Assembly: GCF_015163075.1 (NCBI RefSeq)
Contig: NZ_JADDXU010000013.1
Span: 186,001-250,000, forward strand
DNA length: 64,000 nucleotides
Origin: Streptomyces justiciae
GTDB lineage: Bacteria; Actinomycetota; Actinomycetes; Streptomycetales; Streptomycetaceae
Direction: 5' to 3'
Shown piece after piece: positions 1 through 8,146 of the stretch. Each line of letters starts with the position of its first letter. Position 1 is the first letter of the stretch. The translations under genes were made by a program, and so were the position numbers. A model generated the notes under the pieces. The model saw nothing but the letters and a program-made list of their open reading frames with translations, did no database searches and was not told the DNA's origin.

Positions 1-393
1 CTTGAGGCGGATTCCGACGTCGTTGAGGTACACCCCGTCGATGGTGAGGTCGGCCTCGATGTAGTCCTTGGTCCCGTCCTCGCGGAACTCCTTCATCATC
101 TTGGTGAAGTCGGTCTGGTCGTACTCCAGTTGGATGGAGTGGGAGACCGCGGTGTCGTACAGGTCGACCGTGCCCTCGACGTTCTGCGTGATGGCGTCCG
201 CCTCCACGCGGGAGGAGGAGGTGACGTACGGCGAGACTCGGGCGTCGCCGAAGAAAGAGACCATCACCACCAGTCCCGCGCAGACGGCGCCGACCGGCTT
301 CCAGTGGTGCCGCAGCCGTACGGGGAGCCGGTCCCGCATCCGCCGCGGCCTGCGCACAGCGGCCGTGGGGACCGCCTCGCTGCCGCCGGCCAT
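1..393 (-). CDS. CotH-family protein, N-terminal part (cut by window edge)
   Basis: Only the first 131 residues are inside the window. After a basic N-terminus comes one membrane segment (about residues 33-47), then an extracytoplasmic stretch with the pattern usual before the CotH kinase fold: SIQLEYDQTDFTKMM followed by ADLTIDGVYLNDVGIRLK. CotH proteins are atypical kinases first known from Bacillus spore coats; in Streptomyces they are usually membrane-anchored surface proteins. The ATG overlaps the stop of the upstream DUF4956 gene (TGATG), so translation is coupled. The VTC-DUF4956-CotH order is a recurrent actinobacterial gene set. Catalytic residues lie beyond the window edge and cannot be checked. 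Confidence 0.88.
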   Translation of the reverse strand, partial: MAGGSEAVPTAAVRRPRRMRDRLPVRLRHHWKPVGAVCAGLVVMVSFFGDARVSPYVTSSSRVEADAITQNVEGTVDLYDTAVSHSIQLEYDQTDFTKMMKEFREDGTKDYIEADLTIDGVYLNDVGIRLK

Positions 394-1070
394 CACAGGT
401 CGGTCGAGTCGTAACCGGTCAGCACCGTCACCCGCTGGCCCGCTGTCCGCTCCTGCAGCGCGGCCACCAGGTCGCCGGGCTCGGTGCCCTTCTTCATGCG
501 CACCGTGTAGAACACCTCGGTCAGCGCGCCGCCGCGGATCGTCTCGGTGCTCACCAGCTCGAACTCGCTGGTGTACTTGATCAGTACGTCACCGATGGCG
601 GGGCCGTAATCCTCACCGGCGGGCACCTGGACCTTGACGACCTGCCGCTGCACGTTGAGGGCGAACCAGTTGAACTTGAACATGACGAGCATGACGGCGC
701 AGATCACCACGGCGCCGACCGCGGCCAGCGTGTAGAAGCGGGCGCCGCAGGCCATGCCGATCGCCATGGCCAGGAAGATGAAGCCGACGTCGCGTGTCTC
801 CTTGACCGCGTTACGGAAGCGGACCACGGACAACGCACCGACCAGGGAGAACGCCCGGGCCAGGTTGGACCCGACGACGAGCATGATCAGCGCGACGATC
901 ATGCCGACGATGACGAGGGTCTGGACGTAGGACTGGCTGTAGGAGACGTTGCGGTGCGTGTACCGGTACACGTAACCGATCAACGTGCTCAGGACGAACG
1001 ACAGCGCCATGGCCACGACGACATCGGCGACGCTGAACGTGCCGCTGAGTTCCTGCAGATCGAAGTTCAC
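393..1070 (-). CDS. DUF4956 membrane protein
   Basis: A 225-residue integral membrane protein. About four hydrophobic helices fill residues 10-120 (VVVAMALSFVLSTLIGYVY, then VIVGMIVALIMLVVGSNLA and later segments). The conserved motif SLVGALSVVRFRNAVKETRD is the signature of DUF4956. A soluble C-terminal domain of about 100 residues ends in VTVLTGYDSTDL. The start is the GTG at 1068-1070, which overlaps the TGA of the VTC gene (GTGA) and has AGGAG just upstream. Members of this family sit beside VTC-type polyphosphate polymerase genes; the biochemical role is not established. Confidence 0.88.
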   Translation of the reverse strand: MNFDLQELSGTFSVADVVVAMALSFVLSTLIGYVYRYTHRNVSYSQSYVQTLVIVGMIVALIMLVVGSNLARAFSLVGALSVVRFRNAVKETRDVGFIFLAMAIGMACGARFYTLAAVGAVVICAVMLVMFKFNWFALNVQRQVVKVQVPAGEDYGPAIGDVLIKYTSEFELVSTETIRGGALTEVFYTVRMKKGTEPGDLVAALQERTAGQRVTVLTGYDSTDL

Positions 1071-1993
1071 TGTGCTCCTGCTTTCAAGGGCGCCTGACGC
1101 GCCGAGGGCTGCTCGGACAGCCCGTTCGTGGTGGGGGTGTGAGGCGATGGATGGTCGGCCTCGTGGACGTGGAAGACGGACCGGGGCGCGAGCCCGAACG
1201 CCTCGATGGACTGCACGTACTTGGAGACCCGGATGAGGCTGAGGTTGCGGCGGGCCGCCAGGTCCGTGATCCAGTACGGGGTGCGCTCGTTGACCTTGAT
1301 CTCCATCACCGACAGGTGCGGCGGGATGGTGAAGCGGTTCTCCGGGTTCTCCGTACCGAAGTGGAAGTCCCGGTCCCGGCCGCGGATACGCCGGTCGAAG
1401 GTCACCCGCAGCCCGGTGTCCGCGGCCCGGCCGACCAGCGCCTCGCGCTGATAGCCGGTGATCGCTGTCGGCTGCAGATTCAGTCGTACGACGAGTTCGA
1501 GCACCTCCTGGATGAAGGCGCTTTCCCTGGCGGAGTGCTCCACCATCTCTCGGCCGTCGCACAACTGGCGGGCGACGCCGTACGGGAGGGTGATACGGCG
1601 CTTCTGTGTGACCCGGTTGACCCGCTGCTTGATCTCCACGCACACCGGGGACTCGTCGGTCACCCCGTCCAGGTTCCCGTAGTGGCGGATGCGCAGCTTG
1701 CGCCGGAACTTCAGGCCCTCGATCTTCTCCCAGTAGAACCGCAGCTGCGGTGTGTCGTAGTACAGGCTCCACACCCCGTACCCGCCGACCGGGCTGTTCA
1801 GATCGCGGTCCATCCGCTCGGCCAGCTCGTCCCGGATCTCGGCCGCCTCCTCGACCGGTACGAGGTACTTGAGCTCGAACCGGTTGAACGAGTGCAGCCT
1901 GCTGGCCACGTGCAACGGCTGTTCCTCTGCCGGGGGCTGCTCCTCCTCCCGGCTCTCGGGTTTCCGCCACGTGGTCACCGGTAGTGCCACCAT
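1067..1993 (-). CDS. VTC-domain protein (polyphosphate polymerase-like)
   Basis: A 308-residue soluble protein with the VTC fold, related to the catalytic domain of the yeast vacuolar transporter chaperone that makes polyphosphate from ATP. Visible landmarks are FNRFELKYLVP near the N-terminus, YYDTPQLRFYWEKIEG, the basic strand FRRKLRIRHYG, VCVEIKQRVNRVTQKRR, and the late acidic strand LSVMEIKVNERTPYW. These Arg/Lys-rich tunnel strands and the final Glu are typical of the fold. The start is set by GAAGGAGG eight bases before the ATG at 1991-1993; a longer reading frame upstream lacks a good ribosome binding site. It is the first gene of the coupled three-gene operon ending in CotH. Whether it makes polyphosphate or modifies a surface polymer is not known. 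Confidence 0.88.
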   Translation of the reverse strand: MVALPVTTWRKPESREEEQPPAEEQPLHVASRLHSFNRFELKYLVPVEEAAEIRDELAERMDRDLNSPVGGYGVWSLYYDTPQLRFYWEKIEGLKFRRKLRIRHYGNLDGVTDESPVCVEIKQRVNRVTQKRRITLPYGVARQLCDGREMVEHSARESAFIQEVLELVVRLNLQPTAITGYQREALVGRAADTGLRVTFDRRIRGRDRDFHFGTENPENRFTIPPHLSVMEIKVNERTPYWITDLAARRNLSLIRVSKYVQSIEAFGLAPRSVFHVHEADHPSPHTPTTNGLSEQPSARQAPLKAGAQ

Positions 1994-2223
1994 GCGCCTC
2001 CTTCGTCGTACGGCCCGATCGGGCGACGCAGGACACAAAACCGGTGGGATGTGAGAAGCAGCTGAGAATTGCGAGGTAATTCCAGGGGTACTCAAGATGG
2101 CCAATAGGTGAACTGCGCGCGTTGACGCGGCGTCCTCACGGTCCGGGACAGCTCTGGTCGGATTTGGTGGATGGTCCGTAGGGCGGCGGCTCTGACCGCC
2201 TGCAGTGCGGTGGGGCGGCCCAG

Positions 2224-2657
2224 GTGCGCTACGGCTGGGATCGCCGGACTAGTGGCATCGTGGGGGCCTCCGCCTTCTTCACCGCGGTGCTGCTGCTTCC
2301 GGACGTGCCGTTGCTCGGCCGGATACTGGGCTTGCCGCTTTTCGGTGTGGGCGGGCTGTTCATGGCGTATACGTCGATGAGTCGTAAGGTCGCGTTGAGG
2401 GTGGGCGAGAGACGGGTGTGCTCCTCGGCGGGAACCCCGCGAGATACAAGTCCACCACTATCCATGTGCCCAAGGGTGCGCCCCCTCTGCCTGGGGATGG
2501 CCCCAGGGCTCGTGCAGCCCTGAGCCGTCTCGTTCCCGTGCCCGCCGACGTTGCACCGTCGTCCAGGGCAGTGAACGGGTGGCGCCTCGACAGGGACCGG
2601 CTGGTCGCCGCCGCCACATACTTCGCGCCCGGCATCCCGGTAAGAGACCACCCGTGA
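2224..2657 (+). pseudogene. Frameshifted small membrane protein
   Basis: The first frame (from 2224) encodes a short protein with two hydrophobic helices (GIVGASAFFTAVLLLPDVPL and RILGLPLFGVGGLFMAY) and then RKVALRVGERRV. The remainder of what looks like the same protein continues in another frame from about 2418: LLGGNPARYKSTTIHVP, and much later NGWRLDRDRLVAAATYFAPG. Joined, this has the architecture of a common Streptomyces hypothetical membrane protein (two TM helices, a PH-like beta segment, a C-terminal helix). An indel near 2412-2418 breaks it, and the middle portion is also diverged. This assignment is by pattern memory and has not been searched. Confidence 0.55.
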
Positions 2658-2728
2658 TCGAATCCCGCTCGACGACTACGTACCTACGCACCAGGGCGAC
2701 TGGTTTGAGCGCCAGTTCGGTTCGCTGC

Positions 2729-3082
2729 TCAGTAGCCGGGCGGGATCCGGTCCTGCGGTCCATCAGCCACCTGTGCCGCGCCGTCGTCCATTTGCGCCTG
2801 CTTGGCCACGGCCGGGTCGGTCGAGTCCGAGACCAGCTCCGCGATGCGCAGGGTGCACTCCCACTGTGTCAGCTTGCCTTTGATCACCACCAGGTATGTC
2901 TCCTGGTCGGTGAAGCGGTACACCTGACGCCGCTTCTCGACGATGTTTTTGCTCGGTAGATACGTGTGGACGGCTGCATGGAGTGCCGTAAGTGCCTGGT
3001 CCTTCGTTTCCAGCCCGCGGCAGATGAACTCGGTCCTGGACACGTCGCTGTAGTACTCCGCGATCACGACCCAGTTGCCCAT
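2729..3082 (-). CDS. Conserved hypothetical protein, 117 aa
   Basis: A small soluble protein opening MGNWVVIAEYYSDVSRTEFI and continuing with a predicted beta/alpha domain (CRGLETKDQALTALHAAVHTYLP, then RQVYRFTDQETYLVVIKGK). The tail from about residue 92 is polar and probably disordered. The even spread of hydrophobic residues and the G/C-ending third codon positions support a real gene, and similar proteins of unknown function are common in Streptomyces. No catalytic motif is visible. It is monocistronic on the minus strand, between the pseudogene and a 420-base gap. Confidence 0.7.
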   Translation of the reverse strand: MGNWVVIAEYYSDVSRTEFICRGLETKDQALTALHAAVHTYLPSKNIVEKRRQVYRFTDQETYLVVIKGKLTQWECTLRIAELVSDSTDPAVAKQAQMDDGAAQVADGPQDRIPPGY

Positions 3083-3502
3083 TCATTCCCCCTCGGCGTC
3101 GCTGCCAGTCAGGCACAGGTCAGCTTTCGGAGCAAGAGCTATGCACGAGGGTCCGTCCCGGTACGGAGCAGCGCGTCGCGTATTGTGCAGCGATCTACCG
3201 GGTCGAGGACCAGGATTAGCGGCGGCACCTCATCGACCGTCAACTCCGGGATCCCAGCCGCTGTGAGAGCTGCTTGCGGCCCTTGTCCCGCCCGTCGGCA
3301 CCCCTCACCGTCGTAGGCACTCGCGTGCGCATCGGCTCCCTCGTCCGCGCACGGACGCTCCATCATGTGACACGCCGCGCCTGGCAGTTGAGGGAGCACT
3401 GGCAAGGAGCAGCCTCCTTCCGAGCCTTCATGTGCTCCCCGCGCGTGCGGGCGCCGCTTGGCTGTCCTCGCTGACCTGCGCAGGGGCTGGCCGGCCCAGG
3501 GC
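3083..3502. other. Gap between genes, possible short relic
   Basis: No convincing gene. On the minus strand a short stretch near 3139-3270 reads AALTAAGIPELTVDEVPPLI and LDPVDRCTIRDALLRTG, which looks protein-like, but it has no ribosome binding site or supported start, so it may be the end of a decayed gene. Confidence 0.3.
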
Positions 3503-4705
3503 TCAGCCGGCGGCGGTCTCATGGGGCCGGGCGGTGGTGTCCTGGACGAGGACCAGAGCGGTCACGAGCGCGGCCAGGGCGGCCAGGGCGACGAGAGAGG
3601 GGACGAAGGTGACGGCGGGTCCTGCGACGAGGCACACGGCTCCGCCGGCGAGGAGGAGCGGGGAGCGGTGGCTCGTGGTGCGGAAGAGCAGGGCGGCCGA
3701 GGCGAGGAGGAAGACTCCGACGCCGCCGGGCAGGGCCCAGGCAACGACCCCGTGAAGGGGGTCGGTCAGGTCGTAGTGGCCGGTGTCGGCGATCTGCGTG
3801 AGGGCCTTCTTCATGCCGAGGGCGGTCAGGACGATTCCGGCCACGAGTGGAAGGTGGAGGAAGGTGTACGCGTCGCGGGCCAGCCGGGTGCGGTCGTCGC
3901 CGGTCACGGTGGTCAGCCGATGCTCGACCGTCTCGGCGAGTTGACGGAAGTACACGCGCCACAGTCCTGCGGAGACGAGCAGCCCCAGGGCGGCACCGGC
4001 CACGACCGGGGTGCTCAGCGCGAAGCCGGAGACCCCGACGCCGATGGCGACGATCGACTCGCCGACGGCGATGATGACGATCAGGCCGTGGCGTTCGGCG
4101 AAATGGCCGGGTGAGGCGACCCGCCAGCCCGATTTTCCGGTGAGGAAGATGCCCAGGTAGTCGATGACCACGGCGGCGAGCCAGATCAGGATCTGGGTGG
4201 CGCCGGTGAACGCCGCACCGATGAGGAGCAGGGCGAAGGGCGGGGCCACCGAGAGCAGGGCGGTGCGGCGCAAGACGCGGTGCAGTGCCTGGTCGGTGGG
4301 GTCGGACAGCCAGTACGTGACCAGGTGAAGGACGCGGACGGCGCCGTAGCACAGGACGAAGACCAGAGGGGCGTGCAGTCCGCCGGGCGCGTCGTCGTAG
4401 ATCTCGGGCACGGCCAGCGACACGATGAGGACGACGGCCATGACGGACACCAGCACGGTGAACATCGCGCCGGAGTCGGCCCGTACGACGTTCCCCAGCC
4501 AGGCGAAACAGCACCAGCACCACCACAGCAGCGCCAGCGCGACCATCCCACCGAGCAGCCGCAACCCGCTCGGGTCGGCCGCCATCAGTGCGGTGACCTG
4601 AGTGATCGCATACACGAACACCAAGTCGAAGAAGAGCTCGGCCGGTGTCACACGGTGGCCGCCCTCGGTCGCGACCAGCCGCGACCCCTCGCCATTCGCT
4701 ACCAC
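3503..4705 (-). CDS. Low temperature requirement protein A (LtrA) family membrane protein
   Basis: A 400-residue polytopic protein with roughly twelve hydrophobic helices. It has the family opening, HRVTPAELFFDLVFVYAITQ (about residues 15-34), the later FAERHGLIVIIAVGESIVAI, and FLHLPLVAGIVLTALGM. The E-L-F-F-D-L-V-F and GE-S motifs define the LtrA family, named from a Listeria gene linked to growth at low temperature; its transported or bound substrate is unknown. The GTG at 4703-4705 is taken as start because AAAGGGGG lies five bases upstream; the longer frame has no start signal. It appears to be transcribed alone. Confidence 0.85.
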   Translation of the reverse strand: MVANGEGSRLVATEGGHRVTPAELFFDLVFVYAITQVTALMAADPSGLRLLGGMVALALLWWCWCCFAWLGNVVRADSGAMFTVLVSVMAVVLIVSLAVPEIYDDAPGGLHAPLVFVLCYGAVRVLHLVTYWLSDPTDQALHRVLRRTALLSVAPPFALLLIGAAFTGATQILIWLAAVVIDYLGIFLTGKSGWRVASPGHFAERHGLIVIIAVGESIVAIGVGVSGFALSTPVVAGAALGLLVSAGLWRVYFRQLAETVEHRLTTVTGDDRTRLARDAYTFLHLPLVAGIVLTALGMKKALTQIADTGHYDLTDPLHGVVAWALPGGVGVFLLASAALLFRTTSHRSPLLLAGGAVCLVAGPAVTFVPSLVALAALAALVTALVLVQDTTARPHETAAG

Positions 4706-5152
4706 AATTCCCCCTTTGGGGCGCCCCACCGCCCACCGGCGGAACGATAACCCACTGGCTATGGCCAAAGACGGTGGTTGGTGGGTACGGGAGTTCGCTT
4801 CCCGCGTACACAACGGAAGAGGGTGGATCCAAGCGGTTTGTTCGAGGTGTGGTCCGGGGCCGTTGTGTCGGCTCACCCGGATGCTGCTGACCGGGCCGCC
4901 AATCTCAAAGCCGAGCAACACGAGTTGCTGCGCCGCCTGCCCCGAGATGATCCAACTGGCAGCCAACATCGAGGACTTCGCCCCGCTCGTTGCACCTCAC
5001 GCCGACAATGCCGACGCGCTCTCCTACCAGATCCGACGAACAGCTCTGTTGTGGCAGCTCCGCCGCCCAGCCTCCTACGCGTCGGATGGAGGTGTGGGTT
5101 CGGCGGAGCTGCCGGACGTCCTACGGTGTGACGCCTTGCCCTGCGGCTGTGG
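4706..5152. other. Intergenic region without a supported gene
   Basis: Open frames here have poor composition and no ribosome binding sites. A plus-strand stretch around 4950-5070 (MIQLAANIEDFAPLVAPHAD in one frame) could be a relic, but I cannot assign it. The LtrA promoter should lie near its left end. Confidence 0.3.
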
Positions 5153-6076
5153 TCACGAGCGGCGCGTGCGGCGGGTCGTGTAGATCGCGCCGGCACCGAG
5201 GGCGATCACTACGGCGGCGCCGCCGGCTATCAGGCCGACCGGTGCGCTGGAGCCGGTCTCGGCCAGTGGCGGGGTGCTGTCGCTGGGCGAGGGCGTCGGG
5301 GTGGCAGGTGGCGTCGACTCCATCGGCGGGACGTCCGGTGTGGTGGGCGGGGTGGTTTCGGTGGACGGGGTCGACGGGGTGGCGGGGGGAGTCGTCTCCT
5401 CGGCGGGCGGCTGGCTGGGGGGAGGCGTGCTCGGGGTGATCGGCGTCGATTCCGAGGGCGTCGGGGTGGGGGAGTCGGGCTGGTCGGGGGTGCAGGGCTT
5501 GTCCCCGCCGTTCCACGCGGCGATGAGGTGGTACGGGGTGACGACGTTGTCGGGCTGGTACGGGGCGGGGCCGTGGCCGTCTTCTGTCTTGCCGTCGTAG
5601 ATGATGTCGTCGCCGTACAGGTCGATCTGCCCGTAGCAGTCGGGCGTCTTCACCGTCAGCTTCTGCCAGGTGTGCTTGCCGCTGTCTGTGTCCGCGATGT
5701 CGGCGGTGGTGAGGTACACGGTGGCGTGGTCGACGAGGGTCTGGTGGCCGGAGGTGTACCAGTTGGAGCCTTCGGTGGTGTATTCGGCCAGCGACACCGG
5801 GTACTTGCAGCCGTCGCCGACCGTCTGTCCCGGGGCGAGGCGCACTTCAACCGTGCCGGGGGCGGAGTTCCACTGGTGGAAGCCGCCTTGCGAGGTCCAG
5901 TCGGCGCCGACCGGGCGTCCGTCTGCGTCGACGATGCGGTACTGCACGGTGGCGGACTGGCAGCCGCCTCCTGTAGTGGCGTTCGCGGCAGCGGCCCCGA
6001 GCAGGGGTGTGGCGCAGGCGAGGAGAGCGGTCGCGGCGAGGGCGGCCGAGGTTCTGGAGCGGGGGGAGCGCGTCAA
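5153..6076 (-). CDS. Cell-wall-anchored surface protein with LAETG sorting signal
   Basis: A 307-residue secreted protein. Residues 1-33 form a signal peptide (basic n-region, ALAATALLACATPLLGAAA core, cleavage near ANA-TTG). Residues 35-180 are a beta-rich domain with several cysteines. A Pro/Thr/Ser linker of about 75 residues follows, then LAETG near residue 272, a hydrophobic helix and a basic tail ending RRTRRS. LAxTG is the recognition motif of class E sortases in Streptomyces, so the protein is probably attached covalently to peptidoglycan. The start is TTG (6074-6076) with AGAGG seven bases upstream. The function of the domain is unknown; no sortase gene is adjacent. Confidence 0.85.
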   Translation of the reverse strand: MTRSPRSRTSAALAATALLACATPLLGAAAANATTGGGCQSATVQYRIVDADGRPVGADWTSQGGFHQWNSAPGTVEVRLAPGQTVGDGCKYPVSLAEYTTEGSNWYTSGHQTLVDHATVYLTTADIADTDSGKHTWQKLTVKTPDCYGQIDLYGDDIIYDGKTEDGHGPAPYQPDNVVTPYHLIAAWNGGDKPCTPDQPDSPTPTPSESTPITPSTPPPSQPPAEETTPPATPSTPSTETTPPTTPDVPPMESTPPATPTPSPSDSTPPLAETGSSAPVGLIAGGAAVVIALGAGAIYTTRRTRRS

Positions 6077-6427
6077 GATTTGCCTCTGTGGAATCAGGAG
6101 TGTGGGAGGTAGCGGGCGCGAACGGCCTCATGCGCAGAGACCAAGAGGTCTGGGGATAAGCCACTCGCGTCACTTGGCTCGCTTCAGACGCAGCGAGCGA
6201 CGCGAATTCTTGTCCTCCTTCACAACTCCCGTCAAATTTTTGCGAGTTCGCCACAATCTCAAGCTCGTGGCGCTCGATTTTGGGAGTCGGGAAGGTAGCC
6301 GAACCCACGCATTCCGCTCTCACGGTCGGGGCAAGCCGCTGAGCGTGGTGAAGAAGGCTCGCTTGCCCTGGACCGCCGTGGCGGCCCCGATTCAGTCGCC
6401 TTGTCCGGGCCCGTCGGCGATGCTCGG

Positions 6428-6647
6428 CACGGATGATCAGACCACTCACCATGACCGCGAGAACACCCGAGGCCTCGATGAGTTCGGCCAGGAGGTACGC
6501 CGAGATCGGCGCCAGCACCATGATGGGATTGCGGAGCAGAGGATCGGCCAGGCGCTGCCGCAGGTTCATGGTGGCCGACGCCGCCGCCTCATCGACCACT
6601 GCTCCGCCGCCGTAGACCAGGAGGAACGCCCGGGCGTTGGTGGCGCG
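6428..6647 (-). pseudogene. Fragment of a Na+/H+ antiporter (CPA1/NhaP type)
   Basis: About 70 codons of a transporter remain: FLLVYGGGAVVDEAAASATM, then RNPIMVLAPISAYLLAELIE followed by ASGVLAVMVSGLIIR. The P-x-x-AYLLAE…GVLAVMVSGL pattern is the conserved membrane segment of CPA1 antiporters. There is no start, no family-length sequence on either side, and the frame is lost after LIIR. A decayed gene. Confidence 0.6.
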
Positions 6648-6777
6648 GGCGCAGGAGGAGAGAGAAGAGGCGACGGATCAGTCGGAGTATGTCGGCGTGT
6701 GCAGTCCTCGGGTGTGTCCGACCCGGCGGGCCAGGCCGGTGAGCCGGATGCTGCCCCTCAGCCAAGTGTCGGTGCTG

Positions 6778-6930
6778 GACTCGAGTGAAGCCGGTCAACT
6801 GAGTTACCGAGCGTGGTAGTTGGGCGACCGGATCCGTGGTGTAAAGCTGATCGAACGTCGTGTACCACAGTCCGTGCCCGAAGGGGTAGGTCGGGGTGGG
6901 GTCGAGGTTGCTCACGCCCTGGGTGTTGCC
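6778..6930 (-). pseudogene. Fragment of a GH3 beta-glucosidase/xylosidase
   Basis: The string GVSNLDPTPTYPFGHGLWYT followed by TF is the hallmark C-terminal motif of family 3 glycoside hydrolases (PFGHGLSYTTF). It runs almost directly into DPVAQLPRSVTQLTGFTRV, which in intact enzymes is the fibronectin-like tail some 50-60 residues further on. The fragment has therefore lost internal sequence as well as both ends. It lies head to tail with the antiporter fossil and probably marks a former glycan-utilisation gene. Confidence 0.62.
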
Positions 6931-7008
6931 GCCGGGCGGGGCGTGCATATGCGTGCCGGGCTCGCTTTCTAATGCTGTTGTCAAGCTGTCGGAGTGCGAC
7001 TCATGTGC

Positions 7009-7464
7009 TCACCTGGCGTCCTCGGCTCCGGCCATGTCGTACTCGTCGATGTCGAGCTCGGCTCCGGTGGCGCTGAGGAAGTCCAGGGCCTTGCGGTCCA
7101 GATGCCAACCGAAGGGGTCGGGGGCATCCACTGCGCCGGGCTGGGGGTCGGTGTAGTTGAAGTAGCGCACGATTTGAAGCACTGCTCCGCCGCCGGTGCC
7201 GGCCAAATACGTGGTGAGGTCGCGGATGCGGTCTGTGTGGGGCTGGAGCCTGTCGAGAATGCGGGCGATCTGCTCGTCGACGCGCAGACCCGGCTCCCGG
7301 CAGACAACCATCCACGAGTGGTCGACCGGAACCACCGCCGGCTCGGTGAACCGGCTGCCGCGAACGGTCACCTCGTCAGGTGTGATGCCCAGCTGCGAGG
7401 TCATGTCGTCTGCCGAGGTTCGCCGGCTGAACAGCGCGAAGTAGGCGTACTGGTGAAGTGGCAT
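7009..7464 (-). CDS. DUF4279 domain protein
   Basis: A 151-residue soluble protein. The order MPLHQYAYFALFSRRTSADD, TSQLGITPDEVTVRGS, HSWMVVCREPGLRVDEQIAR, ILDRLQPHTDRIRDL and a final DPFGWHLDRKALDFLSATGA matches DUF4279, a small immunity-like alpha/beta family often annotated near polymorphic toxins. No toxin gene is evident next to it here. The start codon at 7462-7464 begins the conserved domain; the upstream ribosome binding site is weak. Confidence 0.78.
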   Translation of the reverse strand: MPLHQYAYFALFSRRTSADDMTSQLGITPDEVTVRGSRFTEPAVVPVDHSWMVVCREPGLRVDEQIARILDRLQPHTDRIRDLTTYLAGTGGGAVLQIVRYFNYTDPQPGAVDAPDPFGWHLDRKALDFLSATGAELDIDEYDMAGAEDAR

Positions 7465-7504
7465 CCCGTGGAGGATAGCCGCGCGAGAAATGGGCCGACC
7501 GTGA

Positions 7505-7901
7505 TTATTCGTGCCAGCAGTCAGGCAGCCTGGGTGACCGGAGCTGTGATCTCTCGGCCGTGCCGAGTTCTTCGGTGACGTCGAGGTCGGGGAAGCAGCC
7601 GGGGTCGTCACGGACGGAGATGGTGACCTGATTGGGGTTCTTGGAGCCGAGATACCTCGAGAGGCTGGGCGGCGTACAGCAACGTATCCGGGGCGAGCGA
7701 GGGCGGTGTGTGACCGGCCAGCCGTGCCGGCGCACGGTGGGTGAACCATTCGGTGACGTCCGCGCGGTCCCAGAGGCGGGCGCAGCCGCGCATGCCGATG
7801 GGTCCGGGGAAGGCCTGGCCGGTCGTGTTGGTGGTGTGGCTGCTTGGCACCGCGCTTGCGAGCCAGCCCGCATCGACGTGACCGGCGATTGCGCCCCGCA
7901 T
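7505..7901 (-). pseudogene. Possible remnant of a small helix-turn-helix protein
   Basis: On the minus strand the stretch FPGPIGMRGCARLWDRADVT followed by EWFTHR resembles the end of a short excisionase/MerR-like DNA-binding domain (…P-x-R-x-G-x-x-R-LW-x-x-ADV-x-x-W). In a different frame SRYLGSKNPNQVTISVRDDP looks like a second such unit. No start, no frame continuity. Low-confidence fossil; the rest of 7500-8146 shows nothing else. Confidence 0.3.
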
Positions 7902-8146
7902 GCTGGCTGCGGATCAAAGAAGCTGGTTGCCGCGCTGGCGGGCGCGGGCCATCGCAGCGCTCCGCGGGAGCGTACGGCGTCGCGGTCGTCCGGTGCAGCA
8001 CCGCTCCTGGTTCCGGCGTCCCGCGTCAGCCGGTGGACGGCCGTCCGAGTGCGCTCGCGTGTTCCCGGTGTGAGACTGCTGAATGACGGGCCCCAGACGG
8101 CAAGGGGCCTGAGGGAGGCGAAACAGGGAGGCGAAACGGGGCGACG

